From Methylobrevis albus (GTDB lineage: Bacteria; Pseudomonadota; Alphaproteobacteria; Rhizobiales; Pleomorphomonadaceae), in the NCBI RefSeq assembly GCF_015904235.1, contig NZ_JADZLT010000053.1, forward strand, positions 82,352 to 146,351: a DNA stretch of 64,000 nucleotides. Direction: 5' to 3'. Positions 8,523 to 17,310 of this stretch are shown one piece after another. The notes below the pieces were generated by a model. The model saw only the letters and a program-made list of their open reading frames with translations, had not been told where the DNA came from and did no database searches. How positions within the stretch are numbered: position 1 is the stretch's first letter; each line of letters starts with the position of its first letter. The position numbers and the translations under genes were made by a program.

Positions 8523-9374
8523 ATGACGGACGCAGGGACCACGGCGGGCGACGACACCCCGACGCCGGACACCCTGCGCGAGAGCGCGCGCCTCGTGGTC
8601 GCGACCGCCGATCTCGACGCCAAGGTCGACCTCGCCTATGCGACCGCGAAGGCATGGTTCTCGCGCCGGCTCGGCCGCGGCAGCGGCCGGGTCGGCCCGG
8701 CGCTCGCCGAGCGCCCCGGCCGGCCGGAGAAGCCGGTCTTGCTCGCCCCGCGCGACATGCCGCGGCGCTCCAGCGTCGGCCTCGCCGGCCGCATCGCCCT
8801 CGTCCACTCGCTCGCGCACATCGAACTCAACGCCGTCGACCTCACCTGGGATCTCGTTGCGCGATTCGTCGACCAGCCGGTGCCGCGCTCGTTCTTCGAC
8901 GACTGGGTGCAGGTCGGGCTCGAGGAGGCGAAGCATTTCTCGATGCTCGCCGAGCGTCTGCGCGAACTCGGCGCCGCCTATGGCGACCTGCCGGCCCACG
9001 ACGGCCTGTGGCAGGCGGCCGAGGCGACGGGATTCGATCTCCGCGCCCGGCTCGCGGTGATTCCCCTGGTGCTGGAAGCGCGGGGCCTAGATGTCACGCC
9101 GGTGATGGCCGACAAGGTGCGCGCCGGCGGCGACGACCGCACGGCGGCGATTCTCGACGTGATCTACCGCGACGAGAAACGCCACGTCGCCTTCGGCGCG
9201 AAGTGGTTCCGCTTCCTCTGCGACCGCGACGGCGTGCCCCCGGAACCCGCCTTCCACGACCTCGTGCGCCGCTGTTTCCGCGGCGCGCTGAAGCCGCCGT
9301 TCAACGACCGCGCCCGGTCGGAAGCCGGGCTGACGCCGGGCTTCTACAAGCCGCTCGCCGTGCTGAAGGGCTGA
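8523..9374 (+). CDS. DUF455 ferritin-like diiron protein
   Basis: A 283-residue protein of the DUF455 (COG2833) family, biochemical role not established. The four-helix diiron signature is complete: E101 (AHIELNAVD), E135 and H138 (EEAKHF), E185 (LVLEARG), E218 and H221 (RDEKRHVAFG). It is therefore likely to bind a dinuclear iron centre as ferritin-like oxidases do. ATG 8523, preceded by AAGGG (8511-8515) at 7 bases, is preferred to ATG 8508. The gene follows the peroxiredoxin by 25 bases and is almost certainly co-transcribed, suggesting a link to peroxide or iron metabolism (inference). The C-terminus PPFNDRARSEAGLTPGFY is typical of the family. Confidence 0.85.
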   Translation: MTDAGTTAGDDTPTPDTLRESARLVVATADLDAKVDLAYATAKAWFSRRLGRGSGRVGPALAERPGRPEKPVLLAPRDMPRRSSVGLAGRIALVHSLAHIELNAVDLTWDLVARFVDQPVPRSFFDDWVQVGLEEAKHFSMLAERLRELGAAYGDLPAHDGLWQAAEATGFDLRARLAVIPLVLEARGLDVTPVMADKVRAGGDDRTAAILDVIYRDEKRHVAFGAKWFRFLCDRDGVPPEPAFHDLVRRCFRGALKPPFNDRARSEAGLTPGFYKPLAVLKG

Positions 9375-9523
9375 GGGCGAACGCGCGGCGAGGCATCGGT
9401 AAAAGCCCCAAGGTTGCCGTGAAATCCGGCAGTTGCAGGCGGGCGCAAGTCTTCGTTAACCCTAACCATCTCTAATCACGAGGGGTCCGCCAGAAGGCCC
9501 AGTGATTGGAGTTGGTTCCTCAG

Positions 9524-10912
9524 ATGGCCCGCAAACACTCAGAGGATCGGTATCGCACCCGGGCGCCGGCGCGCCGGATCATCATCACCAACGGTGAAGA
9601 CTACCGGACCTACCAGCTGCGGCCCTGGCTCGTTGCGCCGCTGGTGCTGCTCGGGACGCTGCTGTCGGTGGCCTACCTCGGCGCCACCGCCTATCTCGTC
9701 TTCCGCGACGACCTCATCGACGCCTCGATCGCCCGCACCGCCGACCTGCAGCAGGCCTACGAGGACCGCATCGCGTCGCTGCGCTCGGAGATCGACCGCA
9801 TCGCCAGCCGTCAGCTGCTCGAACAGGTCGCCTACGATCAGAAGGTCGAGAAGCTGCTGTCGCGCCAGGCCGAGCTCGCCGAGAACCGGCGGATGATCGA
9901 CGGGCTGATCGAATCGGCCCGCAAGGCCGGCCTCTCCATCGCGGCGACCGGGGGTGCGCCCGAGCCGGTCCCGACGCGGCGCCAGACCGGCAGCCTCGAG
10001 GCGCCGGACGTCACCGGCTCGCTCGGCAAGGCCGCCTCCGCCTATGCCCCCGCGACCCGCGCCGCCGGCGAGGACGCCTTTGCCGCCCTTTCAGCGCCTG
10101 TAATTCCCACCACGGCGGCCACCCCGCGCCTCGACCCGATCGGCGGCTCCACCGGGCAGGCGCTGCGCGGCAGCGATCAGGTGATCATCGCCGAAGCCGA
10201 CCGGCCCGACCTCGGCGCCATGGCCCGCGAACTCGGCGCGCTCGACCAGGCCCAGGCCACCGCCGCCCAGGCGATCGCCGCCGCCGCCGACAGCAAGGTC
10301 GCCAGCGTCGACCGCGTCCTGCGCGGCATCGGCGTCAACCTGAAGCTCGCCCGCGCCAGCGAGGAACCGGCCGAGACCACCGACGTCGGCGGGCCGTTCC
10401 TGCCGCTCGGCAACCGCGAGGCGCTCACCGCCGCCGTCAGCGAAGCCGCCGGCGCCCTCGAATCACTCGGTCGCGTGCGCGGGGCGGTTCACCGGCTGCC
10501 GATCGCCAATCCCCTGCCCGACGCCACCATCACCTCGAAGTTCGGCTCGCGCTCCGACCCGTTCCTCGGCCGGCTGGCACTGCACTCGGGCATCGACTTC
10601 CGCTCGCCGACCGGTCGCTCCGTGCCGGCCACCGCCGCCGGCCGGATCGTGACCGCCGGGCGCAACGGCGGCTACGGCCTGATGGTCGAGGTCGACCACG
10701 GCAAGGGCCTCTCCACCCGCTACGCGCATCTCAGCCGGATCTCGGTCTCGGTCGGCGACCGCGTCGAGCGCGGCACCAAGGTCGGCGAAGTCGGTTCGAC
10801 GGGCCGCTCGACCGGTCCCCACCTGCACTACGAGACGCGCGTCTCCGGCACGGCGGTCAACCCGCTTTCCTATCTCGAGGCCGGCCGCAAGGTGGAGGCG
10901 CTGCTGCGCTGA
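9524..10912 (+). CDS. M23 (LytM-type) peptidoglycan endopeptidase, membrane-anchored
   Basis: Cleaves peptide cross-bridges in peptidoglycan. Layout of the 462 residues: cytoplasmic arginine-rich N-terminus, one membrane helix (about 35-60), a coiled-coil region (about 65-135) rich in Glu, Arg and Ala, a low-complexity linker, then a C-terminal Peptidase_M23 domain from about residue 330. The zinc ligands are present: H354 and D358 in LHSGIDF, and H433/H435 in PHLHYE, plus YAHLS between. The domain should therefore be active, unlike the degenerate EnvC/NlpD class. ATG 9524 is chosen; a TTG at 9506 with AAGG upstream is an alternative that adds six residues. A strong hairpin ends the transcript. 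The upstream 130 bases hold a TTAACC half-site only. Confidence 0.88.
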   Translation: MARKHSEDRYRTRAPARRIIITNGEDYRTYQLRPWLVAPLVLLGTLLSVAYLGATAYLVFRDDLIDASIARTADLQQAYEDRIASLRSEIDRIASRQLLEQVAYDQKVEKLLSRQAELAENRRMIDGLIESARKAGLSIAATGGAPEPVPTRRQTGSLEAPDVTGSLGKAASAYAPATRAAGEDAFAALSAPVIPTTAATPRLDPIGGSTGQALRGSDQVIIAEADRPDLGAMARELGALDQAQATAAQAIAAAADSKVASVDRVLRGIGVNLKLARASEEPAETTDVGGPFLPLGNREALTAAVSEAAGALESLGRVRGAVHRLPIANPLPDATITSKFGSRSDPFLGRLALHSGIDFRSPTGRSVPATAAGRIVTAGRNGGYGLMVEVDHGKGLSTRYAHLSRISVSVGDRVERGTKVGEVGSTGRSTGPHLHYETRVSGTAVNPLSYLEAGRKVEALLR

Positions 10913-10940
10913 CGCCGCCCCTCCGGACGAGGCGACACGA

Positions 10941-10973
10941 AAAAGCCCCGCAGGATCGACCTGCGGGGCTTTT
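10941..10973. terminator. bidirectional intrinsic terminator between the M23 gene and prfB
   Basis: A perfect 14-base inverted repeat: AAAAGCCCCGCAGG (10941-10954) with CCTGCGGGGCTTTT (10960-10973) around a 5-base loop. A U-run is produced at the end of the stem on both strands, so it serves the M23 gene on plus and prfB on minus. The two genes converge here with stops 29 bases before and 31 bases after the hairpin. Confidence 0.92.
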
Positions 10974-11003
10974 CGTTGGCCCGGGGCTCGCGCCGGCTCC
11001 GGC

Positions 11004-12135
11004 TCAGTCGATGTCGGCGACCTCGGCCGGCTGCTTGCCGTGCACCCGGTGCGCGAGGGCCGCTTCCATGAAGGCGTCGAGGTCGCCGTTCAGCACGTCC
11101 TGCGGACTGGTGCTCTCCTGGCCCGTGCGCAGGTCCTTCACCAGCTGGTAGGGCTGTAGCACGTAGGAGCGGATCTGGTGGCCCCAGCCGATCTCCGTCT
11201 TGCCGGCGGCCTCGGCGTTCGCCTTCTGCTCGCGGATCTCGAGCTCGCGTTCGTAGAGCCGGGCGCGCAGCATGCTCCAGGCCGTGGCCCGGTTCTTGTG
11301 CTGCGAGCGCTCGCTCTGACATTGCACGACGATGTTGGTCGGCAGATGCGTGATGCGCACGGCCGAATCCGTCGTGTTGATGTGCTGGCCGCCGGAGCCG
11401 GACGCGCGGTAGGTGTCGATGCGGCAATCGCTTTCGTTGATCTGGATGTCGATCGAATCGTCGACCACCGGATAGACCCAGACGCTGGCGAAGCTCGTAT
11501 GGCGGCGGGCCTGGCTGTCGTAGGGCGAGATGCGCACCAGGCGGTGCACGCCCGACTCGGTCTTGAGCCAGCCATAGGCGTTGTGGCCCTTGACGACGAT
11601 GGTCGCGCTCTTGATGCCGGCCTCCTCGCCGTCGTGCATCTCGAGGATCTCGACCTTGTGGCCGCGCTTTTCCGCCCAGCGGGTGTACATGCGCAAGAGC
11701 ATGTTGGCCCAGTCCTGGCTCTCGGTGCCGCCGGCGCCGGAGTTCACCTCGACGTAGCTGTCGTTGCCATCGGCCTCGCCAGCGAGCAGCGATTCCACCT
11801 CGAGCCGGGCGATCTCGTCTTTCAGCGCGCGCAGCGCGTTCTCGGCGTCGGTGATGACGGTCTCGTCATCCTCCATCTCGCCGAGTTCGATCAGCTCGAC
11901 ATTGTCGGTGAGGTCGCGGGAGAGACGCTCGATGCTGGTCAGCCGCGTCTCGAGGTCGGTCCGCTCACGCATGATCTTCTGCGCGCGGTCCGGGTCGTTC
12001 CAGAGGGTGGGATCTTCGACGAAGCCGTTCAGTTCCGCGAGGCGGGCCTGGGAGCGATCCCAGTCAAAGATGCCTCCTCAGCAGGGTGATGCCCTGCTTG
12101 ATCTCGTCGACGATGCCTTCGATTTCGGCGCGCAT
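11004..12135 (-). CDS. prfB: peptide chain release factor 2 (programmed +1 frameshift)
   Basis: Terminates translation at UGA and UAA. The gene is in two frames: ATG at 12135 opens a 23-codon zero frame ([23 protein letters not shown]) that ends at UGA (12066-12064). Reading resumes in the +1 frame as [15 protein letters not shown] and runs to 11004, giving about 376 residues, the usual length. The peptidyl-hydrolysis motif is [13 protein letters not shown]. The stop-recognition tripeptide is SPY ([15 protein letters not shown]) rather than the SPF of E. coli. The gene follows PBP1A by 162 bases on the same strand, and its 3' end shares the bidirectional terminator with the M23 gene. An annotation starting at 11972 would lose the first 55 residues. 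Confidence 0.96.
12064..12081 (-). promoter_or_regulatory. prfB programmed frameshift site
   Basis: On the minus strand the sequence reads AGG AGG CAT CTT TGA C. The slippery CTT-T and the in-frame UGA are at 12069-12064. A perfect Shine-Dalgarno-like AGGAGG lies 3 bases upstream of CTT and acts as the internal stimulator. This is the classical autoregulatory RF2 frameshift: low RF2 lets the ribosome pause at UGA and shift to GAC. Confidence 0.95.
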
Positions 12136-12297
12136 CGGTGGTTCCCGTGGTTGGTGTCTGTCCCGGCGCGGCAGTCCGCCCGTCGCCGGCGCGGCGGAAG
12201 GTAGTGGCGGAGCGCGGCCATGTAAACCTCGCCGCCCGGCCCGCAGGCCCGATGCGGCGGGCTCGGCGGCGCCGGGCGCGGAGGCGGCCGGGCCGGC

Positions 12298-14778
12298 TTA
12301 GTAGAGGCCGCCCGTGCCGGTGACGGCCGCGCGGTCCGCCTCGGGGTTGACCGTGACGGGACGGTCGTAGGATCCGCCGGCGCTCTCGTAGCCGATCACC
12401 TCGAACGACGACGGCGGCTCGGTGCCGGGCTTGAACGCCTCGAGGATCACGCCCTCGCCGCTGCCGCCGGCGCGCAGGCCGGTGCGGCGGTCGATCGGGA
12501 TCAGCGTCAGGCCGTCGGGCACGCGGAACTCCACCGGCGGCTCGCCGGCGAGCGCGATCTCGACGAAGTCGCGGAAGATCGGGGCCGCCATCTGGCCGCC
12601 GGTCGAACCCTTGCCCATCGGACGCGGCTGGTCGTAGCCCATGAAGACGCCGACGGTGAGGTCCGGCGTGAAGCCGACGAACCAGGCGTCCTTCTCCTCG
12701 TTGGTGGTGCCGGTCTTGCCGGCAACCGGCCGGCCGAGGCTCTTGACCACGGTCGCGGTGCCGCGCTGGACGACGCCTTCCATCATCGAGGTGATCTGGT
12801 AGGCGGTCATCGGGTCGAGCACCTGCTCGCGCTCGTCGACCACCTCCGGCTCGTCCTGCCCGCGCCATTCGTCAGCGTTGCAGTTCTCGCAGATGCGCTC
12901 GTCGTGGCGATAGATCGTCTTGCCGAAGCGGTCCTGCACGCGGTCGATCAGGGTCGGCTGCACGCGGCGACCACCGTTGGCGATGATCGAATAGGCGTTG
13001 GTCATCTTCAGCACGGTGGTCTCACCGGCACCGAGCGACATCGAGAGCACCGGCAGCATGTTGTCGTAGATGCCGAAGCGACGCGCGTATTCGGCGACCA
13101 GCGGCATGCCCATGTCCTGCGCGAGGCGCACGGTCATCACGTTGCGCGAGCGCTCGATGCCGGTGCGCAGCGTCGCCGGGCCGAGGAAGTTGCCGCCGTA
13201 GTTCTGCGGCCGCCAGACGTCGAGGCCCGGGCCCTGGCTGACCTCGAACGGCGCGTCGAGCGCCACGCTCGACGGCGTGTAGCCGTTGTCGAGCGCCGCG
13301 GCATAGACGAAGGGCTTGAACGACGAACCCGGCTGGCGCCAGGCCTGCGTCGCGCGGTTGAACTCGCTGTGGGCGAACGAGAAGCCGCCGACCAGCGCCT
13401 TGACGCGCCCCGTCACCGGATCCATCGCGACCATCGCGCCGCTGATCTCGGGCATCTGGCGCAGGCGATAGACGCCGCGGCCGTCGACGTCCTGCTCGAT
13501 CCGCTCGACGTTGACGACGTCGCCGACCGACAGAACGTCGGAAGTCACCGAGACCTTGCGGCCGCGGCGGTCGCCGGTCGCCCAGCGGGCCCAGGTCATG
13601 TCGGCGACGCGGATGGTGCCGCGCTCGCGTTCCTCGACGACGGCGCCCGTCGGTGTCTTCTTCGGCTGCAGGCCGATCTCGGCGGTCTCGCCGTCGGTCG
13701 ACAGCACGACGGCGAGCTGCCACTCGGGCACGTCGGTCAGCGCCGGCACCTCGCCGAGCGGAATGCCCCAGTCGCCGGCCGTCTCGATCGTCGTCACCGG
13801 TCCGCGCCAGCCGCGCGCCGTGTCGAACTTGATCAGGGCCTCGTGCAGCACCTTGCGCGCCGAGACCTGCAGGCCCGGATCCAGCGTGGTGCGCACCGAA
13901 AGGCCGCCTTCATAGAGACCCTTCTCGCCCCAGCGCCGGATCAGCTCGCGCCGCACTTCCTCGACGAAGTACTCCGAGGCGAACACCTGGGCGTTGAGCT
14001 GGCGCTGCGTGATCTTGATCGGCTCGGCCTTCGCGGCGGCCGCCTCGTCCGGCGTCGCGTAGCCGTTCGACACCATCTGGTCGACGACCCAGTTCCGGCG
14101 CTCGATCGCCTTGTCGTAATAGCGATAGGGATTGTAGTTCGTCGGCGCCTTCGGCAGCGCGGCGAGGTAGGCCGCCTCGGCGAGGGTGAGCTCGGGCGCG
14201 GACTTGTCGAAGTAGACCAGCGATGCGGCGGCGACGCCGTAGGCACCGAGGCCGAGGTAGATCTCGTTGAGATAGAGCTCGAGGATCTGGTCCTTGCTGA
14301 GCGCCTGCTCCATACGCAGCGACAGCAGCATTTCCTTGACCTTGCGGTCGACCGAACGCTCGTTGGTGAGCAGGAAGTTCTTCGCGACCTGCTGCGTGAT
14401 CGTCGAGGCGCCGACGAGGCGGCGGTTGTTCATCACGTTGTCGACGTTGCGCACCATCGCCGAGCCGATCGACATCAGATCGACACCGGGGTGGCTGTAG
14501 AAATCCTTGTCCTCGGCCGAGAGGAAGGCTTCCTTCAGGCGCTCCGGGATCAGCTGGATCGGCAGGAACAGGCGCTTTTCGCGCGCATACTCGGCGACGA
14601 GCTGCCCGTCCGAGGCGTGCACGCGCGTCATCACCGGCGGTTCGTAGTTGCGCAGGCTGGTGACGTCCGGAAGCTCCGCCGACTCGCCCTGAATGTAGAG
14701 GGCGACGCCGCCGGCGACGACGAGTGCCATGAAGGCACCGATCGCGAACAGCCAGCCGAAGAACCGAACGAAAATCAT
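12298..14778 (-). CDS. mrcA: penicillin-binding protein 1A, bifunctional transglycosylase/transpeptidase
   Basis: Polymerises and cross-links peptidoglycan at the cytoplasmic membrane. The 826 residues comprise a membrane helix (about 9-29), a GT51 glycosyltransferase domain with the catalytic glutamate E89 in SAEDKDFYSHPGVD, an OB-like region around 320-420 and a transpeptidase domain. The transpeptidase motifs are SSFK (S485-K488), the SRN segment ERSRNVMTV and KTGTT (AGKTGTTNEEKDAWF). ATG 14778 is chosen because the protein then begins directly with the anchor; the frame extends further upstream without a plausible N-terminus. It lies between amiC and prfB on the same strand. Confidence 0.95.
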   Translation of the reverse strand: MIFVRFFGWLFAIGAFMALVVAGGVALYIQGESAELPDVTSLRNYEPPVMTRVHASDGQLVAEYAREKRLFLPIQLIPERLKEAFLSAEDKDFYSHPGVDLMSIGSAMVRNVDNVMNNRRLVGASTITQQVAKNFLLTNERSVDRKVKEMLLSLRMEQALSKDQILELYLNEIYLGLGAYGVAAASLVYFDKSAPELTLAEAAYLAALPKAPTNYNPYRYYDKAIERRNWVVDQMVSNGYATPDEAAAAKAEPIKITQRQLNAQVFASEYFVEEVRRELIRRWGEKGLYEGGLSVRTTLDPGLQVSARKVLHEALIKFDTARGWRGPVTTIETAGDWGIPLGEVPALTDVPEWQLAVVLSTDGETAEIGLQPKKTPTGAVVEERERGTIRVADMTWARWATGDRRGRKVSVTSDVLSVGDVVNVERIEQDVDGRGVYRLRQMPEISGAMVAMDPVTGRVKALVGGFSFAHSEFNRATQAWRQPGSSFKPFVYAAALDNGYTPSSVALDAPFEVSQGPGLDVWRPQNYGGNFLGPATLRTGIERSRNVMTVRLAQDMGMPLVAEYARRFGIYDNMLPVLSMSLGAGETTVLKMTNAYSIIANGGRRVQPTLIDRVQDRFGKTIYRHDERICENCNADEWRGQDEPEVVDEREQVLDPMTAYQITSMMEGVVQRGTATVVKSLGRPVAGKTGTTNEEKDAWFVGFTPDLTVGVFMGYDQPRPMGKGSTGGQMAAPIFRDFVEIALAGEPPVEFRVPDGLTLIPIDRRTGLRAGGSGEGVILEAFKPGTEPPSSFEVIGYESAGGSYDRPVTVNPEADRAAVTGTGGLY

Positions 14779-15152
14779 GATCCGCTTTCTCTCGCTATGG
14801 AGCGGGGATACCGGACACCGCAATCCGGCCCCCGTGCACGTCCGCCGCCGCTGCGCTCGTCGAGGTCGATCCGACGCCGGCTCAGCCGCCCCGCCCTCGC
14901 CGGCTCGAACCGAATGGTCCGGACCGGCCGATCGTCCCGGCCACCGCATGGCCCGACGAGGCGATGCGGCCCGCTGATAGCGGCCCTCCGGCGGGAATTC
15001 CAGATGTCGATTCCCGCAATCGGACCGCTCTTCCTTGTCAGGGACCTTTGTGGCGAAGCTGGGATCGCAGCGTGACCATTATGCCACAACCGAACGACTC
15101 TCGCAGTCGATCAACCACCCTGCCCGCAATGTTTTTTCCGGCCCTCGCCCCG
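14779..15152. other. amiC-mrcA intergenic region with a perfect dyad
   Basis: No gene is visible in these 374 bases. GCGGGAAT (14991-14998) is a perfect inverted repeat of ATTCCCGC (15010-15017) around 11 bases. On the minus strand it could be a weak terminator after amiC, an attenuator before mrcA, or an operator. A short hairpin GCCCC-TGAC-GGGGC overlaps the amiC stop. I see no clear -35/-10 for mrcA. Confidence 0.35.
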
Positions 15153-16415
15153 TCAGGGGCCGGCCACGTACTTCTGGCCGACGAAGCGCAGCACGGCGCG
15201 GGCGACGGCGTCCGAGACGCGATCGCGCCATTCCCCGTCGGTCAGCAGCTTCTCGTCCTGGGCGTTGGAAAGGTAGCCGAGTTCGAGCAGCACCGACGGA
15301 ACGTCCGGCGCCCGCAGCACCTGAAAGCCCGCCGAACGGTGCGGGTTGCGGATCATTCGGGTCGACGCCGAGAGCTCCGAGACGAGTTCGCGCGCCACGA
15401 CGTGGGAAAAGGTCTTCGTCTCGCGGCGGGCGAGATCGATCAGGATGTCGCCGACCTCGCCGCTTTCGGCCGTGAGGTCGAGCCCGGCGATGGCGTCGGA
15501 CGAGTTTTCCTTGGCGGCGAGCCGGGCCGCGTCGCGGTCGGACGCCTGCTCCGACAGCGTATAGACCGTCGCGCCGCGGACGAAATCCTCTTGCGTCGAA
15601 TCGGCGTGGATCGAGACGAGAATGTCGGCGCGGTGGTCGCGGGCGATGCGCACCCGCTCGCCGAGGCTGATGAAACTGTCGTCGTCGCGGGTCATCAGCA
15701 CGTCGACCCGCCCCGACTTCTCCAGCCGCGCCTTGAGATCCCGCGCGAAGGTGAGCACGAGTTCCTTCTCGGCGAGACCGCTCACCGCAATGGTGCCGGA
15801 ATCGATGCCGCCGTGGCCGGCGTCGAGCACCACGAGGGGCTTGGCGCGCGGGTTCGTCGTCGTCGGCAGCCGGTCGCCCTTGCCGACCTCGACTTCGGCG
15901 AGGGCCCGGCGCGCGACGCTGGTGCGCGACTGCTCGGCGAGGAACGCCTCGCGGGTGGTGCCGACGAGGTCGAGCACGAGCCGCGCCGGCTGGTCCTCGA
16001 CCGCCGGCAGCACGAAGGCCCGGTCGATCGCCACCGGCCCGGTCGCATCGACGACGATGCGCGACTTGCCGCGCCCGATCAGGCCGTAGCGGAAGCCCGA
16101 AACGACGCCGCGGCCGACGACGCCGGCGTCGCGCGGCAGGTCGAAGCGGACTTCCGGCAGGTCGATGACGACGCGGTAGGGATCGGCGAGGGCGAAGGCG
16201 GCGATCTCGACGCCTTGCGACAGATCGAGCACGAAGCGGGTGCGGTCGGCGTCACCGGCGACCCGCGCGCCGCTGGCGACGGGCGGGGACTTGGCGATCA
16301 CGTCGGGGCTCGCCTCGCCCGAGCCGACGGCGAAGACCGGCCCCGCGCCGAAAAGAGCGGCGCCGAAGGCGGCGAGCAGCAGGGCCACCCGGCAACCGGG
16401 CATGTCGAAGGGCAT
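15153..16415 (-). CDS. amiC: N-acetylmuramoyl-L-alanine amidase (AmiC-type, AMIN + Amidase_3)
   Basis: Periplasmic zinc amidase that removes stem peptides from peptidoglycan during cell separation. Seen: a signal peptide (about 1-29, hydrophobic core ALLLAAFGAALFGAG), an AMIN targeting domain (about 55-150; RFVLDLSQGVEIAAFALADPYRV, VIDLPEV), a linker, and an Amidase_3 domain from about 190. The zinc ligands are H201 (AGHGGIDSG), E216 (AEKELVL) and H270 (SIHADS). The length of 420 residues is normal. It heads the amiC-mrcA-prfB run. A good sigma-70-like promoter and a CtrA-like box lie 36-75 bases upstream of the ATG. Confidence 0.94.
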   Translation of the reverse strand: MPFDMPGCRVALLLAAFGAALFGAGPVFAVGSGEASPDVIAKSPPVASGARVAGDADRTRFVLDLSQGVEIAAFALADPYRVVIDLPEVRFDLPRDAGVVGRGVVSGFRYGLIGRGKSRIVVDATGPVAIDRAFVLPAVEDQPARLVLDLVGTTREAFLAEQSRTSVARRALAEVEVGKGDRLPTTTNPRAKPLVVLDAGHGGIDSGTIAVSGLAEKELVLTFARDLKARLEKSGRVDVLMTRDDDSFISLGERVRIARDHRADILVSIHADSTQEDFVRGATVYTLSEQASDRDAARLAAKENSSDAIAGLDLTAESGEVGDILIDLARRETKTFSHVVARELVSELSASTRMIRNPHRSAGFQVLRAPDVPSVLLELGYLSNAQDEKLLTDGEWRDRVSDAVARAVLRFVGQKYVAGP

Positions 16416-16450
16416 CGTCCGGATCTCCGGGCGTCTCGGATCGTCAGGCC

Positions 16451-16479
16451 GTTATAAACGCCTACCCGAGCTTGGTTAA
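16451..16479 (-). promoter_or_regulatory. predicted sigma-70-type promoter of amiC
   Basis: Minus strand: -35 TTAACC (16479-16474), 17-base spacer, -10 TATAAC (16456-16451). A start near 16444 would give a leader of about 30 bases before the ATG at 16415. It stands out in a sequence where AT-rich hexamers are rare. Confidence 0.55.
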
Positions 16480-16490
16480 CCCTTCGTTGA
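16476..16490. promoter_or_regulatory. CtrA-like box at the amiC promoter
   Basis: TTAA-N7-TTGA (16476-16479, 16487-16490), one base from the CtrA consensus TTAA-N7-TTAA, overlapping the predicted amiC -35. CtrA is the cell-cycle master regulator of alphaproteobacteria and a cell-separation amidase would be a sensible target. Motif only. Confidence 0.4.
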
Positions 16491-16499
16491 CGAAAGCGA

Positions 16500-17310
16500 C
16501 GCCGCCGTGGCGCCGCGACAACAGATGTCCCCGCATCTTTCGAAAAGGCAGCCGGCGCAGCCGTAAATCGAACCAGCCGAGTATCTTGCAAAGCCATGCT
16601 CCAGTCCTTAAAAGGTTTCATAGGAGACCGAGTCCGAATTCGGCATCGTGTGTGGTTCCGAGCGCCCGTCCTTCTCCCGGAATGTCGCAAGCGTTCGTAC
16701 TGCCGTCCGCCAGCGGCCTGTTTTGCCGCGCGCCTTCATCGCGGCTGACAGGCGCCTTTCTGGTCGTCCGGAACGCGACATTGCGGCCCGGGCGTCGAGG
16801 CGACAGCCGCGGCAATCGCTGCCATCGAGGGATCTCGGTTCCCTGTGCCGTCCGGCTTCCGCCTTCGAACCAGGTGGATGCAGCCGGACCGGCGCAGCGC
16901 GAAGCTTGTGGTGCGGCATTGGACAGCGGTCGCTCGAACCGCCGACGCCGACCCACCGGACCAGAACGCGAGTGGTCGGGTTTCCCGAAGACGGCAGGGT
17001 TCGAACCGTTTGAGGGAAGGAACCAGCGGCATCAGTGCCGGGTCCCGACTTTGACAGTTTTCGCCGGCCGCGTTTGCGGTGGGCGTACGAGACCGACGGA
17101 CAAGAACAACGTGGCGAACGCGGGGCTTATTACATCGACGGGATCGGTGGCGACGGGACGGCCAGCCCGTCTGTCGCTTTGCCCCGGCGAGAGCCTCCGC
17201 CCGTTCCGGTCTGTCATTCCCATCCATTCAGACATCGACGGCCGCGCGACGGCCCAGCCCGCCGGTCCGAGGACCGGCGCCGGCCGCGCGCGCCGCGGAG
17301 ATTTTTCTTC
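16500..17310 (+). other. long upstream region of rne, no gene seen
   Basis: About 800 bases without a credible reading frame on either strand. A possible rne promoter is TTGCAA (16586-16591), 17 bases, TAAAAG (16609-16614), which would give a leader of nearly 700 bases. RNase E genes are known to be autoregulated through long leaders in enterobacteria; whether this leader acts likewise is unknown. Confidence 0.4.

Noticed and set aside
9451..9480. CtrA box before the M23 peptidase
   Set aside because: TTAACC half-site present but the second half is absent at seven-base spacing.
12904..15075. Plus-strand frame of 723 codons opposite PBP1A
   Set aside because: Arg/Ala/Asp-rich mirror frame; the minus-strand PBP1A has all catalytic motifs.
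15120..15160. Terminator of amiC
   Set aside because: The GC hairpin is followed on the minus strand by an A-run, not a U-run, so it is wrongly oriented for amiC.
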